Assembly: GCA_022749755.1 (NCBI GenBank)
Contig: CM040448.1
Coordinates: forward strand, 6,322,481 to 6,386,480
DNA from: Azadirachta indica
Taxonomy: Eukaryota > Streptophyta > Magnoliopsida > Sapindales > Meliaceae
DNA: 64,000 nt
Direction: 5' to 3'
Below, in pieces: positions 39,296 to 52,618 of this stretch (within the stretch, counting starts at the first letter, position 1; the number at the start of each line of letters is the position of its first letter). The translations under genes were made by a program, and so were the position numbers. The notes under the pieces are model-generated. The model saw only the letters and a list, made by a program, of their open reading frames with translations. It did not search any database and was not told the DNA's origin.

Positions 39296-39779
39296 GATAT
39301 CATATTATTATCACCAATTTGTTAGTTGTGCCATTTACATTACTGAGACCTACTAATTTCATGTCATTCATTTCATATTGATAGGTTAAGTTAAAATTTG
39401 CCACCACTATATATAATTATACAAAGGACTAAATTGTTAACAATAAACAAATTATATTTTGATCTCTTGTTTAAACAAAATTAAGACATAAAAATGTTAT
39501 TATCCTACAATTATTATTTTTTGGTCTTCAACAATAATCATGCTACACCAAGTCTCTTACTTCACATGTAAACCAAATCAAACTAAAATAAAAAATAAAG
39601 TCTCAATTCATATGTTTATTCATTTACAATTTTATAGCATTATCTTCAATGTGGATATAGTATTACTTTATTTTATTTTTTATAAAAGTAAAATGTGAAG
39701 TGTGAACCAATTTCATAATTCATAAAACTATAGCTTAGCTGGGTTTTGGGTGGCATATTATTAAATAATCAAACAAGCA
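39296..39779. repeat. Array tail repeat after block A (short copy)
   Basis: Matches the last part of T0 (from about 35840) and of the tail after block B (from about 50090). Common words are AAGGACTAAATTGTTAA and CACCAAGTCTCTTACTTC. It ends at the edge of the first palindrome. Confidence 0.7.
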
Positions 39780-42168
39780 GTTTGATTTCATTTCATTCCT
39801 TCATTGATAAATGTTTAAAAGTATATATTTATAAAGAGAAATATTATGCTTTTGTACTTAAGAATTTCATTAACTTCCCTAAAATTAAACATTTTCTTTT
39901 ATATTGAATTTTAAAATAAGAATTGGACTTAATAATCGGTTTTGCGTAGGTTTCGTATAATGAGTATATTTTTTAATCCAAAATATCAATTGATACAATT
40001 CTTAGACCACAAAAACATGGACTCATTCCTTCATAAAAGTATAAATTAAAGTTCAGATTAGTTCAAGCATCTATTGGTTCAAAATTGGGTTGTAATAGAA
40101 CTCAATTGCAGCTTAAGGTTAGCTCAACATAGTTTCCTATTTGGGTTGTATCTTCCCAAATATGTATCCAACAATCATATGGTTGGATGTTTTGGAAATC
40201 TTACACATAGATTTACAATGTTTATGCTGTACACTTTTCCAAATTCAAAGTCCTTGACTATCAAAAGTAGCCATTATTCTAGAAGATTGGTGGTATAACC
40301 CAAACTGAATACATTTGCTCATTTCCAACATAACTGAGGCTGTACTTATACAATTTGGTTGAAATTTGGACCATTGGAATGTTTATTCATTCACCTACAA
40401 TTTTGAAGAAAAAATTCAAAAAATTTGGTGAATTAGGTGGTCCAAAATGTGCTACAATTAGATAAAGCATGATTAAGTTAAAAGTTTACAACTTATGTTT
40501 ATACATGTAAAGTATCTTTTGTTTTGTCCATATAAAAGAAGTGGTGGAAGTTATCTATGACATCCTTTTTCCCTATTTTCATTCTGTCTTTGTGTAATTT
40601 AGGTATTATTTATATAATATCTTTCTAAATTCGTAATTAGAGCTAAGGGAGAAGTTTAGTTGATTTCATAGGATTATTCTTTAATCATTTTGAGTTGTGT
40701 TTCAATTTAAAATCTTTTCAATTGAGTAGGTTCTATTTCTTAAAAGTGCTTTGATTTGTTAGGAAGCCTGATCCATTGTTATTAAAAGATACACTGAATG
40801 CTTGCACATTTTTTACATATCCAGAATAAGGTATGCTATAATCTTTACAAATAAATTGAAGGATTAATCTTTTATTTTTTTACCTTTTCTTCCAAGAGAT
40901 ATTGAATATATTTAAATGTATTTATCTTTCAATTGAGATTATTTCTTAAGTGATTCTTAATTGAATTATAAAAAATATGAGTAAAGAATGATTTCTATAA
41001 AGATCAATAAAATAAATTCTTAATATCCTAATAGTGAATAATATTAATTTTATATTCAACAATCAATAAATCTATTCTACTTCCATAATATTTGGACCAT
41101 TGGACTTATGAACTTTATATAACGTATTCCCTGTAGACCGACACTCGAACTTCTGAAGTTATTCCTTGTTCTTTTTTAATTTTCTTTCACTAACATTAAC
41201 TCCTAACTTTTAACTCTAACATTTTTATTTACTTCTTGTTATTTTTTTTAAATTGAGAGGCTCAGCCACCCATTTACATTTTCATTTATAGTTGGTTATA
41301 CATATACGACCTAATTTTTGTTATTTATTTTACTCATGGTAGACTTTGCCACCTATTTTAATTCTTTCTTTTATTAATGTTGTGCTATTGGTTATGTAAT
41401 TGTTTTATTTCCAAGAGGAATATTGCACCACCTCTATCCTTTTTATTTGTGTTATTATTGTGCTAACTTTTATTTTATCGTGTTTTATTTTTATTTTATT
41501 TTCACTTGGGGAGCATTGTGACCCTCATTCTCATCGTTAGGTGAAAGGTAATTCCAAAATCTTCTCTGAAAATTTTTTTGATTCACTTTCACAATCACAC
41601 ACATCTAGCACACTGACTAAAGAGGAAAGTGTGTATAGTGAACACGAAAATCAACCATTACGAACCATGCGTGAATATCTACAACCATCTCGAGGTTCTA
41701 CTCCCTCATGCTTTGTTTTTCCTCTTAATGCTAATAATTTTGTATTTAAGATAGGAATAATTCCATTACTTCCTAGTTTCCAAGGTTTAGAATTTGAAAG
41801 TTCTTGCCTTCATATTAAAAAATTTGAGAAAATTTGTGCCACCTTTAATGATCAAGCTTGTACCGATGAAATTGTTAGGATAAAATTATTTCCTTTTTTT
41901 ATTAAAAGATAAAGCAAAAATTTAGTTTAACTCTTTCAGACCTAGATCAATTGGCACATGGCATGAAATGTAAGGTGAACTTTTGAAAAAAAAAAATTTT
42001 CAACACATAAGACCAATGCTTTGAAAAGGCAAATTGAAAATTTTTTGTTAAAATTTAAATGAAGCATATTTCCAATGTTAAGACAGACTAAAGGTGTTGC
42101 TAAATTCTTGTCCATATCATGATTTTAAAAAATGGCGCACTATAAATTTTTCTTATAAGGGATTAACA
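39780..42168 (+). repeat. Palindrome 1, left arm
   Basis: Reads as the reverse complement of 42241-44610 over its whole length. Matches run from the outer end (TTCATTGATAAATG against CATTTATC-type sequence near 44570) through AACGTATTCCCTG (41119) to GGGATTAACA (42159) near the centre. The arms differ by scattered substitutions and small indels. The arm contains a non-coding part with TAGAACTCAATTGCAGCTTA (40096) and then an Athila/Tat-like gag remnant. Confidence 0.9.
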
Positions 42169-42200
42169 CCTGAGACAGTAATTTGTGGAAACAATATGTA
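41541..42200 (+). pseudogene. Athila/Tat-like gag remnant, left arm of palindrome 1
   Basis: A 123-codon open stretch (41541-41912) carries the start of a plant Ty3-type gag: a head-like PLNANNF segment, then FEKICATFNDQACTDEIVRI and LFPF. An extra T breaks the frame near 41905. In other frames one still finds KDKAKI, SIGTWHEM, LNSCPYHDFKKW and a late KGLTPET, the usual order of the Retrotrans_gag domain, with several stop codons. No protease or reverse transcriptase follows. It cannot make a full gag protein. Confidence 0.75.
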
Positions 42201-42240
42201 ATGGAAAATTTCTTGATCAAGAAAGTTAAAGTTTTTTCTT

Positions 42241-42866
42241 GTTAATCCCTTACGGGAAAAACTTTTATTGCGCCATTTTTCAAAAGCATGATATGAACAA
42301 GAATTTAACAAATTCTTAAATCTTTCTCAACATTGGATATATGTTTCTTTTGAATTTTGATGAAAACTTTGAATTTGTCTTTTCAAAGCATCGGTCTTAT
42401 GTGTTTTAACAATTTTTTTTTTCAAAATTCACCTTACATTTCATGCCATATGCCAATTGATCTAGGTGTTAAGGAGCTAAACCAAATTTTTGCTTTATCT
42501 TTTAGTGAAAAAGGAAATAATTTTAGCCTAATAATTTCATGAGTACAAGCTTGATCATTAATGATGACACAAACTTTCTTAAATTCTTTAAAATGCAAAA
42601 AAAGATTTTCAAATTTTAACCATGGAAACTAAGAAGTAATGGAATCATTCTTGGCTCAAATTCAAAATTATTAGTACTAAGAGGGAAAATAAAGCATGAA
42701 GGAGCAAAACTTCAAAGTGGTTGTAGATATTCATGCATGGTTCATAATGGTTGATTTTCATGTTCACTATGCACACTTTCCTCTTCAGCCATTGTACTAG
42801 ATGTGTGTGATTGTGAAGATGAATCAAATAAATTTTCAAAGAAGGTTTCAAAATGACCTTTCACCT
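42241..42866 (-). pseudogene. Athila/Tat-like gag remnant, right arm of palindrome 1
   Basis: Minus-strand partner of the left-arm gag. It shows the same features in order (LFENLFDSSSQSH, PLSTNNFEFE-like, then the LF-PF and SIGTW regions near 42460) and is broken by stops and frameshifts. The two gag pieces point at each other across the centre. Confidence 0.7.
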
Positions 42867-44610
42867 AACATTAAGAATTAGGATCACGATACCACCCAAG
42901 TGTAAATAAAATAAAAATGAAACACGATGAAATAAAATACAATGAAATAAAATTTTAGCACAATAATAACACAAATAAAAAGAATAGAGGTGCTACAACC
43001 TTCCTCTTGAAAATAAAATAATTATATAACCAATAGCACAATAATTAACAAAAGAAAGAATTAAAATAAGTGACAAAACCTATCATGAACAAAATAAAAA
43101 TAAAAAATTAAGTGGTATATATAGAATCAACCATAAATGAAAATGTAATGGGCAACTGAGCCTCCCAATTAAAAAAAAAAAGAAGTAAATAAAAATGTTA
43201 GAGTTAAGAGTTAGAAGCTAAAGTTAGTGAAAGAAAATTAAATAAGAACAAATAATAACTTCAAAAGTTCGAGTGTCAATTCATAGAGAATACGTTATAT
43301 AAAGTTTACAGGTCCAATGATCCATATTATGCAAGTAGAATTGATTTATTGATTGTTGAATGTAAATTTAATACTATTCACTATTAGGACATTATGTTTT
43401 TATTTTGTTGATATTTATAGAAATAATTCTTTACTCATATTTTTTATAACTCAATTAAGAATCAATTAAGAAATGATCTAAATTGGAAGATAAATACATG
43501 TAAATACATTCAATACCTCTTGAAAAAAAAGGTAACAAAATAAAATATTAATAATTCAATTTATTTGTAAAGAAAATATACCTTATTGTTGATATGTAGA
43601 AAATATACAAGTATTCAGTACATCTTTTATTAATAAAGGATCAAACTTCCTAACAAATTAGAACACTTTTAAGGAATAGAATTCACTCAATTGAAAAGAT
43701 TTTACATTAAAATATAACTCAAAATGATTAAAGAATAATACTATAAAATCAACAAAACTTTACCTTTAGCCCTAATTATTAGTTTAGAAAGATATTATAT
43801 AAATAAACCTAAATTACACAAAGGGAGAATGAAAACAAGGAAAAACACTCCTAGATGACTTCCACCACTTCTTTTATATAGGCAAAATAAGAGATATTTC
43901 ACATGTGTGAACATAAGTTACAAACTTTCAACTTAATTAGACTTTATCTAATTCTAGCACATTTTAGACCATTCTTCAAGATTATAGGTGTATGCATAAG
44001 CTTTCAATGGTCCAAATTTCAAACAAATTAAATTTGTACAACCTGAGTTATGTTGAAAATTAGCAAAGGTGTTCAGTTTAGGTTTTCCATCAATCTTCTA
44101 GAATTAAGGCTACTTTTGACAACCAACGACTCTGAATTTGGAAAAGTATACAGTATAAACAATGTAGATCTATGTGTAAAATTTACAAAACATCTAATTG
44201 TATAATTTGTAGATACGTATTTGCGAAGATACGGCCCAAATAGGAAATCATGTTGGGCTATCCCTAAGTTGTGGTTAAGTTCTATTAAAACCTGATTTTG
44301 ACTCAATAGATGCTAAAATTAGTTTGACCTTTCATTTACACTTTTATGAAGGAATGAATCCATGTTCTTGTGGTATAAGAATCGTATCAATTTATATTTT
44401 CTATTAAAAGATATGCTCATTATACAAAATCTACGCAAAACCAATTATTAAGGTTATTGCTTCTTTTATAATTCAATATAAAGGAAAATGCCTAATTTAG
44501 GGGAAGTTAATGACATTCGTAAGTGTAAAATCATAATACTTCTTTTACTAAATCTACACTTTTAAACGTTTATCAATGGAGGAATGAAATTAAATAGTTG
44601 GTGTTGAATT
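42241..44610 (-). repeat. Palindrome 1, right arm
   Basis: Reverse-complement copy of 39780-42168, with a central unpaired spacer of about 72 bases (42169-42240). Its outer end at GAGGAATGAAATTAAATAG continues directly into block B. Confidence 0.9.
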
Positions 44611-44724
44611 TCAATTGAGAATTTAAAAAGAAATCATAAGTTTGCAAGTTTATAAATTTTGGCATGTGTTTACATTATAGGGAAATCTTGTCAAAATTTA
44701 TATAGAATTAGGGATATTTCAAAC

Positions 44725-44742
44725 TTAGCATAAGAGCATATG
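44725..44742 (+). other. Degenerate primer-binding site of block B
   Basis: TAGCATAAGAGC keeps most of TGGTATCAGAGC, the initiator-methionine tRNA site. It lies about 0.8 kb before the gag remnant. Confidence 0.45.
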
Positions 44743-45549
44743 GTTAATATATTATACAGACATTTCTTATGATAGTTAGAAAGTGTTGGAGATATTTTAG
44801 CCTTTCATTACTGACATTTTATTATTGTATTTGAACTTATAATTTTAATTTTGTTTGTCTTTGTAGTATAGGCAGGACTAAGTATAAGAAATGATTGTTT
44901 GTTAATATAAACTAATAGTATGCCCTAGGTGGAGTTCTAGTGAATGATCTTAGAAAATTACATGTTGATAGGAGGAGAGAAAGTTTGGTAGGAACTAGTA
45001 CTAGTTATGTGGATACTCTCCTAGGTCTAAGAGCTACTAAGGAAGCGAAGGATAAGCCACTAATGGGCTTAAAAGTTTATGAAAATTTCACTTGTAATAT
45101 GATGTTTATTCTGGACTAAACAATTCTTTGATGCTTATCAAACTGTAAAGAGCTAGTTGAAAAAAATTATAGAGAATTTAGCGGGTGAAACGAGTTCAAC
45201 AAGGGAGAATAGTAAGGTGAAATAAGTGATATTAGATCCCTTGTATATTAGAATAAAGGGACCATTCAAGCCTATTATTATCGAGAATACTTATTGGAAG
45301 TGATAAAGAGTTGGCCAATGAGAGGTGAAATTAGATAATAAGTAACTTTTGTGTATATATGACAATTTTGTGGATATTTATGTGGGATAACTTAAGCTTT
45401 GTTATCTTTTGAATATTTTTATCTGGGTATGTTATTAAGGATAATAAATTTATATAGTTAATGCATAAGTGACTTTTGTTTTTCCTACGTTATTAAAACT
45501 TATTTATATTATTTTGTTTTAATTATTATGACATAGAATCCCTTATTTT

Positions 45550-46300
45550 AATATGTCTGACAATTGAGAAACAAAGCCATCTTTTTCCTGAAGAGGAGAT
45601 GAGTTTGACAAATTTCAGCAAACATTGAGAGAATTTGCTACTGTATTTCGTGGGTTTACCAATAATGATCCATGAAACCATGGAGTTGTCTTAGATCCAA
45701 AGGATTCCTCTTTTGCACAAGAATGGCAGGTAAGATAGATAGGGGAACTTTTGAGAGTAACGGTGATGAAAGTTAGAACATATCAACATTAAGTGAGTTT
45801 AAGAAACTTAACCACTATGTTTAATGGAAAGGCTAGTCCATTGATTACTGAAGAGTTGGTGGAATAAATTGACCGAATTTCAAATGCTATGAAAGCACCT
45901 AAAGAGATTTAGGTCAAACTTGCAACATTTCAGCTAATGGAACATGTAAATCATCAAGTAGATGACCATCAAGATCACAAACAAAGATGAAGCGTGGACA
46001 TGGGATGCTTTTAAAAAGGCTTTCTTGGATAAACATTTTTCTAAAGTGTTTCATGAAGTCATGTTAGATGAGTTTATTCATCTAACTGAGGAAAATATGT
46101 TAGTGGCAAAGTATAAGGAAAAGTTTGAAGTACTAAGTCAGTTCGCTACTTCAATGATCTTTAAGAAAAAAGACTAATTTATGTAGTTTGTAAAGGGATT
46201 AAAGCCAACACTTGGACGTGAGCTTATAGTGTTGAACCTTCAAAAATATTCAGAAATGGTTAACCAAGCTTTAATTATAGCAAGATAAAGAAGAGATTAA
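45550..46300 (+). pseudogene. Chromovirus-like Ty3/gypsy gag remnant in block B
   Basis: Pieces in order across frames: EFDKFQQTLREFATVFRGFT, then KASPLITEELVE, then KLATFQLMEHVNH, then the open stretch 45962-46177 with DEAWTWDAFKKAFLDKHFS, LDEFIHLTEENMLVAKYKEKFEVL, and after a stop FVKGLKPTLG and LNLQKYSEMVNQALIIA. This is the normal order of a chromovirus-type gag (Retrotrans_gag). At least five stops and frameshifts interrupt it. No CCHC zinc knuckle, protease or polymerase follows. Confidence 0.8.
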
Positions 46301-47969
46301 GTAGAATCAAAGAAGAGATGTTCTTATCAAAAAGCTTTTTTAGTAAGGAGAAAAGAGACAAATAAGGAGTCAGTCCTAGTCAAAGCAGCTGGAATTCTCA
46401 TAAAAATTTTTTTATCAATTTAAAAATAATCTTTTTTTTAAAATCAAAATGCCTATTTGTACAAGTTATTGAAAAATATGTTGGAGACATTCTTGGCAAC
46501 TTCTTCTAATTATAATCATTTTTATTTTCAACGGGCTCTAGGATTTAAATAGAACATTTGTAAATTATTTATTTCACTAAGATTGGTATTCATTGAAGAA
46601 GGTATTGGCTGAGGTATTGAGGAACATAGGCTATTGGAGCTTGATTAAAAAGAAGATCCAAACCTAATGACAAAGGATTTTATGTTTAGATTTTCAAACT
46701 CAATATAGACTTTTATCTTGAAAAGATCCATTATGAAATTTTCATTAGGTTTTGTCTCTATGCCTTTGTTTTCTTGTTTTCTATACTTGGAATATTTTTG
46801 AATTTTGTGTTGTCCTCTAGTTTAGATTTATCAAGAAGGCTCATATGATATCAAAGTGCTCAAGCCTTTTCAAGATTTGAGTACAATGTAAAATTTTGTA
46901 TTTTAAAAAATACAAAAAATTGTTTGGCAGAATATTTTAACACTTAAGAGTTTTTCTATCTTTCTAAAGATTTGAAGCCTAAATTTTTATTGCTCTTATT
47001 TATATAGGCAAATAGTACAACAATATTAATTTCTATTAACAAAAAGAGAAATAACATTGTTATCAAATTTCCGAACTCTAAGCTACCAAGGGCCAATTGC
47101 CAACTTATTTATAGGTTGATAATAATTTTGTTCTTAAAGTTTGTAAGATAACATAGGAAGACATGTCTGAAAAAAGACATAAAGACATAATTTGCTCAAT
47201 CTTAACAACTTCATACTTAACTTCTGCAATGCATCAGTTAAATTGTAAATTACCTCATATCAACCTAATTTAAAAAATTTAGGCTTAGTCATATTTATAT
47301 TTGGTTAATAATGTGTCACATTCTTAAATTATTACTTTGACATAACCCATGAGCCTATTAAAAGTTTATCAATTTTATATAATATTTATCATATTAAAAA
47401 GTATTTTATTTGTCAAAACTTTTATTTTACAACAAAACACATTTAAGGGTGTTTTTCTTTTATAATTCATTATCTTGGTCAGACTATTAATGGGTCAAAC
47501 CCAAACCCGTCCAACACTTGTACTATTTCACTACCGGGCCAAAATTTGTGTTAAACAAGCTAGTTTGCAATGATGATGTTTCCTTAAATCCGTTTTACAA
47601 TTCGCAATTTGTAGATGCTGCTCTATTTTATTATTTTCAATTTTTATTGTTTTTATTTTTTAAAACAGCTAGTTTAGATCATTTTTATTATTATAAGATA
47701 GCTCAAAAATTATATACATATATAGGAAGGATTGGAAGTTTTATATTTTTACACATATTTTTATATTTAACTTTCATTTTTGAATTTAGGCACATTTAAC
47801 GATTGAGAATAAATTCAAAATATATAATTAATGTACTATAATTAATAAATATACTAGATTTAATCGCAACTGTAATAAGTGTCTAAATTTAACGATTCAC
47901 AAAATAGTATATAAATACGTGTAAAAATATGAGGTTGTTAATCTGTACGTATTTATATATGTATATATA

Positions 47970-47990
47970 TGTGTGTGTGTGTGTGTGTAT
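47970..47990. repeat. GT dinucleotide microsatellite in block B
   Basis: A GT run next to TATATA. The same site in block C (58247-58270) is a pure TA run and block A (about 37760) has neither. Confidence 0.9.
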
Positions 47991-48590
47991 AAGTCGTAAG
48001 AAAATGTGAGTATTTTTTGACTAGTAAAATATTTTAAGTTAGTAAAACAAGGTTTAAGATTTGAATCTTATATTAAAATTATGTAATAATATTTTTAGCA
48101 AGAGAGAGTTTGGTTTAAATTTAGGAGAAAAATGATTAGTAGTTCTTATAGTTTTGAAAATATTTATGAAATTATCAATTTGCTAAAAGGTAATGATTAT
48201 ACTCATATTTATTGGTAGCTTAACTTAAAATTTTTTTTTTGAAACTTCTAACAAAAAATAAATACAATAATAATAATATTATTGTTTTATAATATATTCA
48301 TAATTAAATATTTATTAACATATTGTAATTAAAATATCAATTTATTTATTTTATAATATATTAAAAAATGTTCAACATTAATTACATATTAAAAAATAAA
48401 TAAAGTAAACTATATAAATATTAATATTTAAATAAAAATATTACTAATTATATTCTTAATTTTAGGACTTTTTATTTTTAAAAAAATTACGACATAAATT
48501 TAAAGGTAAAGGACTTATAAGTCCTTAAGGTTTGAATTATTAGATTGATTAGTTTCCAATAATTACAAATCTATTAATATTTAAGATAAA

Positions 48591-50399
48591 TAATAGGATA
48601 AGTCTGTTGTGTAGTATGTATGGCTACATTATCTAATTTTTCTTGTAATTTTAGACCTTTTATTATAAATCTAAATTTTTTTAGTTTAATTATTAATTTA
48701 TTAATTATATTTGACAGATAAAACGAAAAATTAAGAACTATAATAAAAATGTTGAGAATTATAATGAAATAATTGAGAAATTAAAAAAATCGAACGATAT
48801 ACCATACATCTTTATGCATTATAGTTAACCTTAATTAATAATTGTACACTTTAGGTTTTAGACTTTTTCAATATGAAGAATAATTTTGAATAACTAAAAA
48901 GTATTTCATAATTTTTTGGTTAAATAAGCAAAAATAACTTTTGCGCTCAAAAAAATATTTAAATAACTTTTTGATGAACTATTTGACATGTGTTTTTTAA
49001 TTAAGATATTTTTTGAAGTGCTTTTTTAATAATATTTAAATATATGCTTATTTAGAAAATTATTTTAAGTATTTTCTTAATTTAAAAAAATTTATTTTTT
49101 TCTTTTACGACTTCAGTTTCAAAAAAAGAAATCCTAATTTTTTCTTCATTGCGACAAATTTTAATAAATATTGAGGAAATTTTTAAAATTCTTCTTAGCA
49201 CTTCACATTACTTTAAATAATTTAAATATCTAATTATAAAATTAAAGAAAAGTAATTTTCTTTATATTAATATAATCTTTCATGTTCTTTAAATTTTTAA
49301 AAATATTTAACATTATACTTTAATTAAGAATCTACCAAAAATAACGGTCAAAAGTCTATAAAATTAAAATATATAAAATAAATAGAAGTATATATTAAAG
49401 AGGTTGTGTAGTTTGAACTTTGAAAGCATCCAAAGACAAATAAACCTTGTCCTCCGCAAATTAAGCAATGAATTTGGCCAACAAACAAGAATCATTGACT
49501 CCTAATTAATTCTTTAGACTTTGCTTAACTTTTGCTTTTCTTAGTTATTGTTGGTGTAATAACATTTTGTGCCTATACATTATGAAATCACCAAATTAGG
49601 ATATAGTTTTCTCAATTTTAACAATTTAGTCTCGATCTTTTGCTATATTATCCCGTGTTTAATACATTGTATATATAAATATGGTAATTCAGATTAACAT
49701 GTCATGTCTAAAAAAAAATATAAAATATTTTAAGTCAACTCAGCCTATTTAATAATTGTATCAAAAATTAAAACCCTCACTTGATCTATTTATTAAACCT
49801 GATACCTTTTTAATAATTGTATCACTCACTTAATATTTTTTTTAATATATTCTAATATTTATAATATTATCTACCTAAGTACTAATAATTTTTATTCTAA
49901 ATAGCATTAATATTTTTAAGATTTTAAAAATATAACTAAATATTTTTAGAATGTGAAAAATATAAAATCAATATATTAAATTATAAATGTATTAGTATGA
50001 TATGATTACTTAAATAATTAATCTTGTCATAAATGTGCCTACATCTCAAGATCTCGAAATTTGAACTCAACCATATTATTAATTATGTTATATTATTATA
50101 ATCAATTTATTAGTAGTGTCATTTTATGTCAACTGAGACCTATTAATTTCATATTGACAGGTTAAGTTAAAAATTGCCACCCCTACATTTAATTATATAA
50201 AGGACTAACTTGTTAAAAATGAACAAACTATATTTGATATGTTGTTTAAACAAAATTGAGATATAAAAATGTTATTATCCCATTATTATTATTTTTTAGT
50301 CTTTAACAATAATCATGCTACACTATTCACATACAATAGGCTGCACCAAGTCTCTTACTTCTCAAGTAAAACAAACCAAACTAAAATAAAAAAATAATT
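48591..50399. repeat. Array tail repeat after block B
   Basis: A copy of T0 (34340-36150) joined to block B at about 48590, where block C continues differently. Its end is trimmed by comparison with T0 and abuts palindrome 2. It has no coding frame. Confidence 0.75.
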
Positions 50400-52435
50400 A
50401 TTCTTTCACAAAAGTGCAAACCAATGATGGGACCAGTTCAAGCATCTATTAAGTTAAAATTAGGCTTCAATAGCACTCAATTGCAGCTTAGGGCTAGCCC
50501 AATATGGTTTTCTATTTGGACTGTATCTTTCCAAATACGTATCCAAAAATCATATAGTTTGATGTTTTGAAAATCTTACACATAGATCTACAATGTTTAT
50601 GTTGTAAATTTTTCCAAATTCAAAGTCCTTGGTAGTCAAAAGTAGCCATCATTCTAGAAGATCGGTGAAGAAACTCAAAATGAACACCTTTGTTCATTTT
50701 CAACATAACTAAGGTTGTACATATTCAATTTGGTTGAAATTTGGACTATTAGAAAGCCTATGCATGTGTCTACAATTTTGATGAAGACAACTTTAACAAA
50801 TTTGGTGAATTAGATGGTCCAAAATGTGCTACAATTGGATAAAGTATGATTAAGTTGAAAGTTTGCAACTTGTATTCACACATGTAAAATATCTCTTATT
50901 TTGCCTATATAAAGGAAGTGGTGGAAGTTATCTAGGACATCTTTTTTTCTTGTTTACATTCTCCTTTTGTGTTAGATATTATTTACATAATGTCTCTCTA
51001 AATTCGCAATTAGGATTAAGGATGAAGTTTTATTGATTTTATAATATTATTCTTTAATCATTCTGAGTTGAGTTTCATTGCAAAATCTTTTCAATTGTGT
51101 GAATTTTATTTCTTAAAAGTGTTTTGATTTGTTTGGAAGCTTGATCGATTATTACCAAAAAATACATTGAATACTTGCATATTTTCTACATATCAATAAT
51201 AAAATATGTTATAGTTTTCAAAAATAAATTGAATGATTAATCTTTTATTTTCTTACCTTTTCTTCAAAGAGTATTGAATATATTTAAATGTATTTATCTT
51301 CCAATTCAGATTATTTCTTAATTGATTTTTAATTGAGTTATAAAAAATATGAGTAAAAAATAATTTCTATAAATATCAACAAAATAAATCCCTAATGCCC
51401 TAATGGTTAATAATATTAAATTTGCATTCAACAATCAATAAACCAATTTTACTTGCATAATATTTGGACCATTAGACTTGTGAATTTTATAAAACGTATT
51501 CCCAATGAATTAAAACTCAGACTTCAAAGTTATTACTTTTTTTTTTAATTTTCTTTCACTAACTTTAACTCCTATTCTTAGATCTAATATTTTTATTTAT
51601 TTATTTACTTATTGTTATTGATTTGTTTTTAATTGGGAGGTTTAGTTGCCCATGTACATTTTCATTTATGGTTGGTTTTACTTACACCACCTAATTTTTG
51701 TTGTTATTGTTTTGTTCATGGTACACTTTGCCGCCTATTTTAATTCTTTCTTTTGCTAAATATTGTGCTATTGGTTATATAAGTGTTTTACTTTCAAGAG
51801 GAAGGTTGTATCACCTCTTTTCATTTTATTTGTGTTATTATTGTGCTAAAATTTTACTTTATCATGTTTCATTTTTATTTTATTTATGATTAGGTGGTAT
51901 CGTGATCTCATTTTCATCGTTTGGTAAAAGGTAATTTTGAAACCTTCTTTGCAAATCTGTTTGACTCACCTTTACAATCACACATATCTAGCACAATGGT
52001 TAAAGAGGAAAGTGTACATAGTGAACATGAAAATCAACTATTACAAACCATGTGTAAATATCTATAACCACCTCGAATGTTATACTCCTTCATGCTTTAT
52101 TTTTCCTCTTAATGCTAATAATTTTATATTTAAGTCAGGAATGATTCCATTATTTCCTAGTTTCCATGTTTAGAATTTAAAAGTCTTTACTTGCATCTTA
52201 AAGAATTTGAGAAAATTTGTGCCACCTTTAATCATCAAGTTTGTACTGATGAAATTGTTAGGCCAAAATTATTTCCTTTTTCATTAAAAGATAAAGCAAA
52301 AATTTGGTTTAACTCTTTAAGACTTAGATCAATTGGCACATGGTATAAAATGCAAGGTAAATTTTTGAACAAAAAAATTTTCCAATATAGGACCAATACT
52401 TTGAAAAGACAAATCCCAAATTTTTCTCAAAATTC
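50400..52435 (+). repeat. Palindrome 2, left arm
   Basis: Reverse-complement match to 52619-54630 and direct match to the left arm of palindrome 1. It lacks the outermost 250 or so bases that the palindrome 1 left arm has. The gag strand continues through the unpaired centre to about 52600. Confidence 0.88.
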
Positions 52436-52600
52436 AAATGAAGCATATTTCCAATGTTTGGAAACATTTAAGGATCTGTTAAATTCTTGTTCACATCATG
52501 GTTTTGAAAAATGGCACACTTTAAATTTTTTTCTATGAAGGATTAACACGTGAAACAAAGCTATTTGTGGAAACAGTGTGTAATGGGGAATTTCTTGACG
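51930..52600 (+). pseudogene. Athila/Tat-like gag remnant, left arm of palindrome 2
   Basis: The best-preserved copy. After a broken start, the open stretch 52191-52538 reads LKEFEKICATFNHQVCTDEI, then LFPFSLKDKAKIWFNSLR, SIGTWYKMQGKFLNKKIF, AYFQCLETFKDLLNSCSHHG and FEKWHTLNFF. This is the Retrotrans_gag core in the right order, comparable to Athila gag. Stops at about 52065 and 52170 and a shift near 52535 kill it. There is no downstream pol. Confidence 0.8.
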
Positions 52601-52618
52601 AAAAAAGCTATTTGTAAG

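Larger units (their letters stand above)
44611..48590 (+). repeat. Array block B (non-autonomous retrotransposon-like)
   Basis: Aligns with block C with few large gaps at an offset of about 10.28 kb. It starts with a degenerate primer-binding site and leader, then has the gag remnant, and continues with the conserved segments also found in block A. The large left part (about 44905-46735) is missing in A. No pol domain is visible, so it looks like a decayed non-autonomous derivative. Confidence 0.8.

Noticed and set aside
44073..44306. Conserved small gene in the palindrome arms (frames at 40074-40298, 44073-44306 and 54334-54528)
   Set aside because: The frames look alike because the arms are copies. 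Differences between copies include stops and frameshifts, and there is no known domain, so this is the non-coding or LTR-like part of the element.
47518..47799. 93-codon frame in block B
   Set aside because: It consists mainly of AT-rich phenylalanine, leucine and tyrosine codons and is broken in the aligned parts of blocks A and C.
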